A stretch of 64,000 nt of DNA from Fulvivirga marina (GTDB lineage Bacteria; Bacteroidota; Bacteroidia; Cytophagales; Cyclobacteriaceae): assembly GCF_016775155.1 (NCBI RefSeq), contig NZ_JAEUGD010000031.1, positions 124,001 to 188,000 on the forward strand, in the 5' to 3' direction. Below the pieces are notes generated by a model. The model was not told the DNA's origin and did no database searches. It saw nothing but the letters and a program-made list of their open reading frames with translations. The position numbers were made by a program, and so were the translations under genes. Numbering within the stretch: the first letter of the stretch is position 1; each line of letters starts with the position of its first letter. This document shows, in pieces, positions 9,612 to 17,616 of the stretch.

Positions 9612-10463
9612 TCAAAGTTTCATAATAAAAGCCAACACATAATAGGGAGGACGATTTTCATGGGCTTGGCTTGAGCCTGCGGTCGCAGTAGCTCCAAGTA
9701 TAGTATGCGTATGTGAACCAGCTGTACTTGTAGTTGGATCGGCTATATTAAAACCATTTTGACCCGTTGGAGAATATACAACGTTAGATCCTCCCGCGCC
9801 ATGTTGATCCATAGGCACGGTGTGAGTATGATTTCCTGCAGCTTGGGTATATAGAGTTCCATTGCCATGGCTATGGCTAGGCATTTGAGACTGTGTTAAG
9901 GTGACAGACTCACTACCACCTGTCTTTCCGTTTGTGGCTCCTCCTGTACTTCTATTTCCAGGTTGATTATAATCTGTAACCGAAGGATTGTAACCAATAA
10001 TAAATCGACCTCGCAAATCCGGTGTACCATTGGTTCCGTTACATAATGCCCAACCTGTAGGAGGTGTACTCCCGGACCACATAATTATTCCTCCTTTTGG
10101 AACCGGGCCATTTCCTGAAGCATTTAGCCCGTAGCTGGTAGCACTGACCTCACCTGTCACATTAACATCTCCTGTATGACTTATATCACTGCTACCGGCA
10201 CTTCGTACCATTTCATTGAGAGCAAACCAACCCGCATTGTAAAAATAAAATCGACTTTCATCCTTATTATAAACCAGTAAGCCCTCAGCCGGAGAACTAA
10301 TGAGTGTCATTTCTGCACTCGTCATCCTTGGAATCAAAATTCCTTTATCATTAGCATTTATATCCAAAATTGACGATGGATCTGGATTAGGATTGTTAAC
10401 CCCAACCTGCCCAAACAACACTGAAGTAAATAAATACGCACATAAAAAAAGTAATGTTCTCAT
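9612..10463 (-). CDS. secreted phage tail-collar domain protein
   Basis: A 283-aa protein with a signal peptide (MRTLLFLCAYLFTSVLFGQ). The N-terminal part is a Bacteroidota surface motif (VGVNNPNPDPSSILDINANDKGILIPRMT). From about residue 120 it has a tail-collar domain: GGIIMWSGSTPPTGWALCNG, TPDLRGRFIIGY, MPSHSHGNG, NHTHTVP, GSHTHTI and a closing ENRPPYYVLAFIMKL. The His-rich motifs are typical of collar/short-tail-fibre folds that trimerise around metal ions. No other phage genes are near, so this is a cellular surface protein using the fold and not a prophage remnant. It is embedded in the cluster between the Fn3 and PKD genes (gaps of 30 and 10 nt). Confidence 0.86.
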   Translation of the reverse strand: MRTLLFLCAYLFTSVLFGQVGVNNPNPDPSSILDINANDKGILIPRMTSAEMTLISSPAEGLLVYNKDESRFYFYNAGWFALNEMVRSAGSSDISHTGDVNVTGEVSATSYGLNASGNGPVPKGGIIMWSGSTPPTGWALCNGTNGTPDLRGRFIIGYNPSVTDYNQPGNRSTGGATNGKTGGSESVTLTQSQMPSHSHGNGTLYTQAAGNHTHTVPMDQHGAGGSNVVYSPTGQNGFNIADPTTSTAGSHTHTILGATATAGSSQAHENRPPYYVLAFIMKL

Positions 10464-10493
10464 ACTAAAAAAATATTTTTAATCCTGTAATTT

Positions 10494-12485
10494 TCATTCA
10501 ATTAGTTCAGCTATTATGCCTGACTTAATAACCTCGCCATCATTTTGGTAACACCTCACCTCATATTTATATGTATGGCCTTCTGACAAATCTTTGTCAC
10601 GATATTGCATATCTTTTAACAAACCTGTTACAGGTCGTAAAGTATTTTCCGCCTCTCCTTTGTAGATAATAAATCCTTTACATTCTTTTCCTTCGTATTC
10701 CCAGATGATATCCAGTTGCTTCTTCCGCTTATTATATTTCAGCTTTACCTCCTTAAATTTGCCGCTTACCTGTTTTATAGCAATCTCCGCTTTCATCACA
10801 TTCGAAAATTCTGAGGCATTTCCACTACTATCTACAGCCTGTAGCCGATAGCTAAAATTACCTCCCGTTGATGCTTTAATCTTATAAATGTTTTCAGAAG
10901 CTGGGATCTCTGCAACGGCATTCCATAGATCTCTTTCCTTTGAACTTTGGAGCACATACCCTTTTACATCTGGTTCAGGGTTTTTAAGCCAAAGGATTTC
11001 AATGGAGTCACCTGACACTAGCACTTGTTTGATAAAGGGTTTTACCGGTGCCGTGACATCCGGCATTCTGGCTCTGACGACTTTTGATGGTTCACTTCTG
11101 TTGTATGAAGTATCCACTGCCACAATTTTATATAGAAATGTATTTTTAGCATTCTTAGGCAATGTTTGAGTAAAAACGTTCCCTTTTAAAGGTTGGGAAT
11201 TTAAAAGCACATAATTCTTACTGTCATTTTCATTAACTGTTCTAAAAATTAAGTACCCTCTCAAGTCAGGTTCTTCATTGGCTGCCCACGATAAAACAAA
11301 CTTCCCTGTGTCTGACTTTATTGTAACACCTTCAGGTGATGCAGGAGGAATCACATCTTGAACTTCAACATAAACCGGGGAAGACACCCCTTCATTCCCA
11401 GCATAATCCACAGAGGCTACAGTGTAATAATAATTACCCGGGTAAGCTACCTGATCGAAAAACACCGTATCTGAATGAGCCAGTAAATTAGAATTTACCA
11501 AATCATACGGCCCGTCAGAGAGTACGCTTCTATATACATTGAAACCGGCCAGGTCTTCTTCCGGAACAATATCCCAGGACACCTGAATATTTAATGTATC
11601 CACTTTTCTAAGTAAATTAACAGGTGCTTTAGGTGGAGTCACGTCCTCGACCTGAACTTCTACCGTCTCAGAGCGTTGAGTTTCACCTCCAAAGAAGTCC
11701 GTTCCGGCTATTTGATATTTATAAATCACGCCCTGACGCAAGCTATCATCCCGGTACATTATACCAGATTGAGGGGCATTGGCATCTTCGTTTTCGGAAA
11801 GCACAATAGGCCGGCCATTTAGTTTTATTTCTTTACCATCTATTGATGATGTCCGGTAAACGTTTACCCCATAAAACCGCCCCTCTTCAGCAAGCCATGA
11901 AAAATTGGCCGTATAGTCTTCCAAACTTGCCTTAAAGGATTGAACAGGTGCTTCAGCCATATACTCACCGGCCGTTATTTCAGGTGAAGTAGCTAATACC
12001 GATTCTTCTCCATTATTAATGATCCGAACCTGGTACTGATAGGTGTCACCCCAATTTATACTCGCATCATCGTACTGTATGCCCAAAAACCGACTGAACT
12101 CCATGCTCTGAAATGACTTGATAAATAAATTGATCAACAAAAAGCCCTCCGCCTGTTCCGGATTATCATTCATGATCTCTACCATTACCTCCAGATCCTC
12201 ATCCTCCTGCAAGGCCTCCATTGACACTGTGCTTTTCTTTAAGACCGGTGTGGAGTTTAGCTTTGTCCATTCATCTTCACTGGACTGTCTGCGGTATACA
12301 TTAACACCCTCAGGATACCATAGTTGTTCTGTATACCACTTGACGTTGATAACAGGCGACTCCAATGATGTATTGGGTGCGTTCTGTACCAGAACTCTTC
12401 CTGTTTGGGCGAAGAGGGAACTAGCAGTTAGAGTTAACAGAATTATCGATAGTATTTTCACAAAAAAATTCATATAATATTTCAC
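10494..12485 (-). CDS. secreted multi-fibronectin type III protein
   Basis: A 663-aa exported protein with a signal peptide ending SSLFAQ. The rest is built of about six Fn3-like units, recognisable from recurring motifs such as LNIQVSWDIVPEEDLAGFNVYRS, FVLSWAANEEPDLRGYLIFR and IEILWLKNPEPDVKGYVLQSS. There is no enzymatic motif and no clear T9SS domain at the end. It is probably a surface scaffold or binding protein. It lies 35 nt downstream of the small 158-aa gene and 30 nt upstream of the tail-collar gene in the same transcription unit. Confidence 0.84.
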   Translation of the reverse strand: MKYYMNFFVKILSIILLTLTASSLFAQTGRVLVQNAPNTSLESPVINVKWYTEQLWYPEGVNVYRRQSSEDEWTKLNSTPVLKKSTVSMEALQEDEDLEVMVEIMNDNPEQAEGFLLINLFIKSFQSMEFSRFLGIQYDDASINWGDTYQYQVRIINNGEESVLATSPEITAGEYMAEAPVQSFKASLEDYTANFSWLAEEGRFYGVNVYRTSSIDGKEIKLNGRPIVLSENEDANAPQSGIMYRDDSLRQGVIYKYQIAGTDFFGGETQRSETVEVQVEDVTPPKAPVNLLRKVDTLNIQVSWDIVPEEDLAGFNVYRSVLSDGPYDLVNSNLLAHSDTVFFDQVAYPGNYYYTVASVDYAGNEGVSSPVYVEVQDVIPPASPEGVTIKSDTGKFVLSWAANEEPDLRGYLIFRTVNENDSKNYVLLNSQPLKGNVFTQTLPKNAKNTFLYKIVAVDTSYNRSEPSKVVRARMPDVTAPVKPFIKQVLVSGDSIEILWLKNPEPDVKGYVLQSSKERDLWNAVAEIPASENIYKIKASTGGNFSYRLQAVDSSGNASEFSNVMKAEIAIKQVSGKFKEVKLKYNKRKKQLDIIWEYEGKECKGFIIYKGEAENTLRPVTGLLKDMQYRDKDLSEGHTYKYEVRCYQNDGEVIKSGIIAELIE

Positions 12486-12520
12486 CTAAAAAATATTCCC
12501 ATAACCACTTACATAATTAG

Positions 12521-12997
12521 CTATAAAGATTTTGATAATTGATTCATTCTAGCCGATGCGTATACTTGGGAATACTTCCCCCAATAATCTTTTATTTTTC
12601 TAATGATCCAATCAATATCAGATTCACTTATTTTGGTTTCGTCCAAATAATTTTTTAGTGGTTTGGGAATTTTCGTTTGTAAACTTCTCTTTACTGACAT
12701 ATTAAGCATCTCGTCTAAAACCAAAATGCTCTTATCAGCATTATATAGTTCTCTTAATTCATTTAAGGCATCAATTAACCGTTTCCAACTATTCTTGAAA
12801 TTCTCAAACTCAAGCAAGCCTTCCTGTATACTAGTTTTATTACCAGTTCTCAATAGCTGCCGACTCTTATTAAGTAACACTATATTTTCCCCTACAGCGG
12901 CTCTAAAGTAGTCAAACAAGGGATCCATAATCCTATAAACAACATCAGCCTTACTTAAGCCTGGATTATCTTCTATATATTTAATAATGTGTTTCAT
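12521..12997 (-). CDS. small cytoplasmic protein, candidate immunity partner
   Basis: A 158-aa helical protein with no signal peptide, unlike the exported products around it. I recognise no family. It begins MKHIIKYIEDNPGLSKADVVYRI and contains DESDIDW-like acidic segments (ISESDIDWIIRKIKDYW). Its ATG overlaps the TAA of the upstream 301-aa secreted protein (TAATG), so the two are translationally coupled. A small cytoplasmic protein coupled to a secreted candidate effector, inside a surface-protein cluster, suggests an immunity or chaperone role. This is inference only; nothing in the sequence names the function. Confidence 0.6.
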   Translation of the reverse strand: MKHIIKYIEDNPGLSKADVVYRIMDPLFDYFRAAVGENIVLLNKSRQLLRTGNKTSIQEGLLEFENFKNSWKRLIDALNELRELYNADKSILVLDEMLNMSVKRSLQTKIPKPLKNYLDETKISESDIDWIIRKIKDYWGKYSQVYASARMNQLSKSL

Positions 12998-13902
12998 TAC
13001 CTCATTATCTCAAAAATTACCTCATACCCATAGATTCCATCAACATTTTCCGTTAACTTCTTTACTTCCTTTAAATAACCGAACCCTCTGCTTCTGGCAT
13101 AATCCCCAGTGATTGTTTCAAATACCGCCATGGATTCATCCATCCTTTCCAGTGCCTCCTCGAAACGAATAAGATTAATAGACTTGTTATCGGGAAGATC
13201 TGGATATAACTCACTATTTTTCACCCACAAAGCCTTGATACCGTTTACATTATTTCTCCCGAAATGATACAATGCCATATCTAATGCATCTTCCGAAACA
13301 CCCTTTATTTGTTGGTTATTCATCCCAGTCGGCTTCTTTAAATTACCAATCAAATACCCTTCTTCAGTTAATCCAATTTTCCCAAACATATCTTTACTAT
13401 TAATATTTGGGCCTGTTTTATATTTAAAACTAAATGTAAGTTCATTGGAGTAACCTGTACCTAAGTCATTATTAGTAGTTTTTTGCATAAAAAATATTCC
13501 ATCTTGCCTCTCGTAAGTGAGTAATGCATTCTCTTTCTTGATAAAGAGTTTAATTTTCTCCTCAAAACTTAATTTGCCCCCTCCTGTAACTCCATGAACC
13601 CACTGTTGCCAGCCTTTATTTTTTATATCAGCTGATACCTGATCCGCCGCCTTTCCGGGATTGTTTTCCAAGTAATTACTTACAAATCGAATATCATCAA
13701 TTTTATCAGAGAGATCTGTAATTTCAGCATTGTCAAGAACCTCCCAGGCATTAACTAACTTAGCATCCTCATCAATAGCATCCGTAAGCAATTTCCCGGC
13801 TTCAGTACTTTCATCAGTGGCGGCTTTAAACCTCTCCCATTGACATTGGCCAAATCCACTAAACGTGATAAGTGTCAGTAAAAAAATAAATAGAACTCTC
13901 AT
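12997..13902 (-). CDS. secreted candidate effector/toxin-like protein
   Basis: A 301-aa protein with a signal peptide (MRVLFIFLLTLITFSGFGQ). Residues about 25-85 form a helical segment with LLTDAIDEDAKLVNAWEVLDNA and YLENNPGK, a linker I recognise from the region just before the C-terminal domain in Bacteroidota polymorphic toxins. A related copy ends the upstream protein (LVEAWTQLNRVG). The C-terminal domain (about 110-301) has no family I can name. Its end (AVFETITGDYARSRGF ... YGYEVIFEIMR) resembles the closing segment of several such toxin-type domains. It is coupled to a small cytoplasmic partner. The effector role is a hypothesis. Confidence 0.6.
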   Translation of the reverse strand: MRVLFIFLLTLITFSGFGQCQWERFKAATDESTEAGKLLTDAIDEDAKLVNAWEVLDNAEITDLSDKIDDIRFVSNYLENNPGKAADQVSADIKNKGWQQWVHGVTGGGKLSFEEKIKLFIKKENALLTYERQDGIFFMQKTTNNDLGTGYSNELTFSFKYKTGPNINSKDMFGKIGLTEEGYLIGNLKKPTGMNNQQIKGVSEDALDMALYHFGRNNVNGIKALWVKNSELYPDLPDNKSINLIRFEEALERMDESMAVFETITGDYARSRGFGYLKEVKKLTENVDGIYGYEVIFEIMR

Positions 13903-13922
13903 ACTCTCTTTCCCAAAAACTA

Positions 13923-16166
13923 TTATTTACATTGAAAATTTTTCACCCGTTCTAGCACCTCCGGATTTCTTCTTAAGCGGTCATTTACACCTACTCTATT
14001 TAATTGCGTCCAAGCTTCTACCAGTTCAGGAGCCTCATTGTACTTAACCAGTAGCTTATCGTTGGCCAGTATATCATCTAAAAGTTTACTGCTCTCTAGT
14101 GGATCTAAGACATCGATATTTGCCAAAAGCTTAGGATTTTTAATATTATCTCGCGCTCCTGGCATTTCCAAAAGCTTAGTAATTTTAACATCATCGACTC
14201 TAAAAATTGCAGCGAGATAATATCTATCTGCATCTTTAGGAAAGAGTTTACCTATATTAGAAATGGCTTCTGCACCAAGTCTGGTCAACTTCACCTCTCC
14301 ACCAGTAGCAAAAGGCACCGCCATTCCGGCAGCATAAAATGATGCATTTGCATAGTCACCCTTAGTCAAACTATAAATCGTTCCTGCAAAATCGAATACT
14401 ATATCCAATCCCACAACGGAGAATACGACTGAGCCAGCATCAATCACGGTTTCTATCGGATCTGGCACTACCCACAACGCCTCATCGGGAATATTATATT
14501 GACTTATAACCTCTGAGCGAAAACCTGTATATTCTTCATAGATATGATTTGAAACAAATTCATGTATATATTCACGGATGTAAGACTCTTTAATATTTTC
14601 CTCTATAGCTACATATTTATAATCGCTTAGCTCCCTCTCCTGCTCCATTAACTCGTGATACCTTGTGAAGAAGTGAATATTTGCTGCCCGGTTAAAAGTG
14701 GTTGGGTGAGCATTTAGTTCTTTAACTTTTTCATAATATTTATTAGCTACACTAATGTTTTTATCTTCAAAATACCTGAAGGTAAGTACTCTATCTTGCC
14801 CGGTAATATACGATGAAGCTGTCTTTTCCACGTATTCAAGTTTGCCATCAAAGCGCATTATAAAGCTCAAAATGGTGTAGGGTTTGGCAAGGCCTGAATA
14901 GACTTCATTAAAGTACTCCAGCAAGTCCGTTAATGCTTTGCCATTTCCGTTCTCTCCGTACCCACTATTTCCTGGAAAAGGGAAAAATACATCTTTAACA
15001 CCTAAAGCCCCTGTATTATATCTAATGCTTGCATCTTCATATACAGTGTATGGTATCGTTATAATTAATTCGGTTTGACTAGCTCCCGCCTCTTTATTTA
15101 CGTCTTCGCTAAATTTCTTCCAATCAACCTTATCCAAATAATACTCAACTTCCTTAATGATGACATAAATAGAATACTTGCCATCGGTTTCCTGATTAAA
15201 TGCTTTGATCTTGTCTTCGATATGTTTGGAGTTAGAGGGATTTATTGCATTAAATTTCTCTGAGATACTCACAAATCCGTTTGAACCTTTTAATTGTTTA
15301 AATGACGCAACAAACCGGCTTACATCACTGGCGTAATTAGCCGCCTTTTTTTCTTTTGTATCCTCCACATAAGCTGCAAGAGGTTTTTGATTAATAATGG
15401 TAAGCTTTGAAGCATCAGCAAGTGTAAATTCATCTGTTGTTTCCGACTGCGGTTCATCTCCTTTATAATCCCTCAACCCCTGTATATAAGCATCCACATG
15501 TTTTTCAAACACTTCATTATGATCCTGTCCTGCATATTTAAAAGAAGAAACTTTACCATTCATCTGCTCTTTGAGTCCGGAGAATGCTTTACCGGGATAT
15601 ACTGCACGTTGAAAAGCATGAGTAGGCACAAGATCTTTATCTTCAGTTTTACCGAGGTAATAAAGCGTAAGGGGTGTAATTCCCAAGAGGGCATGCCTTC
15701 CTGTTTCATCTTTGGTCAGATCACTCTGATTATATGCAGCTTTAATTGAAGCCTCAATGATTTCCTGCGTGTTAATGGGGGATTCCTTGGTAGCAGAAAC
15801 TTTTTTTCCATCACTGGAATATCTGAAATCCAAAAGATGCCCATTTAGCAATACATAGAGTGATATTGCATTCTGCTCAGCCAGCTCAACAAGCTTTTTA
15901 TTTACGCTTTCAGTTTCTGTAACAAACGGCTTCCCAATCGCTTTTACATGTGTCTCCTTGTTCAGAAAGTCGACATCTGACAGGTCTATAATGTAATTAT
16001 TCTCAGCACTCTTTCCATTACGCTCATTCCAAGTATTTTGAGCTATTTGTTTGTTCAACCTTTCTGTTATGATCTTCACCAGCTCCGGATTGCCATCATT
16101 GGCCGTAGCTATGGCAGTAATAAAAGATAACAAAAAGGCTAATCTGTATCGTTTTTTATTCGGCAT
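13923..16166 (-). CDS. large secreted protein with pre-toxin-like C-terminal region
   Basis: A 747-aa protein read from ATG 16166 (MPNKKRYRLAFLLSFITAI, a compact signal peptide preceded directly by AGGAG). An upstream ATG at 16193 would add nine residues and deepen the overlap with the preceding gene. The N-terminal 550 residues are of unknown fold. Residues about 565-640 read GLDIVFDFAGTIYSLTKG, then NASFYAAGMAVPFATGGEVK. This hydrophobic, Gly/Ala-rich pattern is typical of pre-toxin linkers in polymorphic toxins. The end has the LVEAW helical linker, but the protein stops there (NFQCK) without a toxin domain. The next gene starts 20 nt later and carries the same linker, as if the effector part were a separate gene. 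Confidence 0.65.
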   Translation of the reverse strand: MPNKKRYRLAFLLSFITAIATANDGNPELVKIITERLNKQIAQNTWNERNGKSAENNYIIDLSDVDFLNKETHVKAIGKPFVTETESVNKKLVELAEQNAISLYVLLNGHLLDFRYSSDGKKVSATKESPINTQEIIEASIKAAYNQSDLTKDETGRHALLGITPLTLYYLGKTEDKDLVPTHAFQRAVYPGKAFSGLKEQMNGKVSSFKYAGQDHNEVFEKHVDAYIQGLRDYKGDEPQSETTDEFTLADASKLTIINQKPLAAYVEDTKEKKAANYASDVSRFVASFKQLKGSNGFVSISEKFNAINPSNSKHIEDKIKAFNQETDGKYSIYVIIKEVEYYLDKVDWKKFSEDVNKEAGASQTELIITIPYTVYEDASIRYNTGALGVKDVFFPFPGNSGYGENGNGKALTDLLEYFNEVYSGLAKPYTILSFIMRFDGKLEYVEKTASSYITGQDRVLTFRYFEDKNISVANKYYEKVKELNAHPTTFNRAANIHFFTRYHELMEQERELSDYKYVAIEENIKESYIREYIHEFVSNHIYEEYTGFRSEVISQYNIPDEALWVVPDPIETVIDAGSVVFSVVGLDIVFDFAGTIYSLTKGDYANASFYAAGMAVPFATGGEVKLTRLGAEAISNIGKLFPKDADRYYLAAIFRVDDVKITKLLEMPGARDNIKNPKLLANIDVLDPLESSKLLDDILANDKLLVKYNEAPELVEAWTQLNRVGVNDRLRRNPEVLERVKNFQCK

Positions 16167-17616
16167 CTCCTGCAACAATGTTAATTTGTTCATTCACATA
16201 GTTTATCACCATGGCTTTAAGCTCTGTTCTGTTCTCTGGCTTGCGGGTCATATTAAGAATCAGATCGGCTATCAGTTCAGGGCTATTGTCCCTAATGCTT
16301 TGGGCAAACCGGTTAATGGTCTCCTGATCATCAATAACTCCTGCAAGAAACGTTTCAATATTAATCTCAAGCACAACTCTGGCTGCAGCCAAAAAAAACT
16401 GACGATGCGACTCTATCATTGCATTTATATTCTCATCGCCCCTTAAGGCTATCAAATCAGCCTGGGTTCCTTCAAAACTGTCCTCTACCTCCTCAAAATA
16501 TATAATATTATTATCGCCTTCCTCAGCATTAACCGTAAGCTGATAACCTTCACTCTGTAAATAGGTAGTATGTTGCTGCCCAATCGCCTCTTTCAGCCCC
16601 TCTTGCGCCGTGGTTAAAGAATCAATTTTCTCTCTCGCGGCCTGTACTCTTTCCCTAATAACCTCTTTAAGTAATTCCTTTAATATTTCTTCAACATCGA
16701 GATTAAACTCCTTCACAATAACATTAACTGAAATAGATCCGTCAGCAGATGAAAGTGTGACCACCTTCTGCCCTACTTCGCTAACATCAACACTCGCTGT
16801 CATTCCATCTGGATTAATTACTCCCTCCCACTCTACAGTTTCACTATCTGTTATAGCTCGTAGCAGAATCGGTTCTTCATTTTTCCAGACCTCTATATTA
16901 TTTCCATGCACATAGTTCTGATCATTGAATCGTAGAGCAAGATTTGGAATCATTGAATTACCCAACAGCTCCTTAATTCTGGTCATTCCCTTAAAAAGCA
17001 CTTTATTAACAGTTTCTTTAGCACCTGCGGGTGCGGAAAACTCCTGAGAAGTCAATTCGGCATTCATTTGACTTGCAACCTCATTTAGATTTATATCAAT
17101 TTGTTCACTGCCCGATAGGGTAATCTTCACTTTATATAGGGTAAGTTCATTATTAGGTACAAAAATCACATTGGAAACTATATAAGGAGCATTTTTCGAA
17201 TCATCCCTTGCCAGTGAGATTTCATTTAACTTTTTAATAGTCCAATGCTGATCTTCTATTAAGCCATACGGATAGAAATTAACAAAAGAAGACTCTTTAA
17301 ATTCATAAATCTCACTTTGCAACTCTCCATTAAAAAGAAATGCACCCGCTATGTCGCCAAGTTCTGAAGCTCCTTCGGCCAGTCCTTCCAGATCAACACG
17401 ATCATTCACATCTACATTAGAATAAAGAGAATATACAGTTACCCAATCCCTTAACCGTCTAAAGAGTTTTCTTTTGTCTACAGAGTCTGCAGGTATGATT
17501 GAATATGAAACTGACATTGATTTATCAATTATTTCATGCCCTGTATAGGCCTGCCCCCATTCAGGTATCAGTATCAGTGCAAATATCAATATGCTAATGG
17601 TTCTATATACCATCAT
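16156..17616 (-). CDS. secreted protein of unknown function with Ig-like region
   Basis: A 486-aa protein with a signal peptide (MMVYRTISILIFALILIPEWGQA). Residues about 220-300 look like a beta-sandwich (GVINPDGMTASVDVSEVGQK, VTLSSADGSISVNVIVKEF). A charged helical segment follows (EEILKELLKEVIRERVQAAREKIDSL). I recognise no enzymatic motif. The ATG overlaps the TGA of the giant TANFOR gene (ATGA), and the 3' end overlaps the next gene, so it is translationally embedded in the cluster. It probably works with the giant protein or the pre-toxin-like protein at the cell surface (inference). Confidence 0.68.
   Translation of the reverse strand: MMVYRTISILIFALILIPEWGQAYTGHEIIDKSMSVSYSIIPADSVDKRKLFRRLRDWVTVYSLYSNVDVNDRVDLEGLAEGASELGDIAGAFLFNGELQSEIYEFKESSFVNFYPYGLIEDQHWTIKKLNEISLARDDSKNAPYIVSNVIFVPNNELTLYKVKITLSGSEQIDINLNEVASQMNAELTSQEFSAPAGAKETVNKVLFKGMTRIKELLGNSMIPNLALRFNDQNYVHGNNIEVWKNEEPILLRAITDSETVEWEGVINPDGMTASVDVSEVGQKVVTLSSADGSISVNVIVKEFNLDVEEILKELLKEVIRERVQAAREKIDSLTTAQEGLKEAIGQQHTTYLQSEGYQLTVNAEEGDNNIIYFEEVEDSFEGTQADLIALRGDENINAMIESHRQFFLAAARVVLEINIETFLAGVIDDQETINRFAQSIRDNSPELIADLILNMTRKPENRTELKAMVINYVNEQINIVAGDAE

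Noticed and set aside
9612-10463. Prophage or phage-tail remnant because of the tail-collar domain
   Set aside because: No other phage genes nearby, and the protein has a signal peptide and Bacteroidota surface-protein N-terminus.
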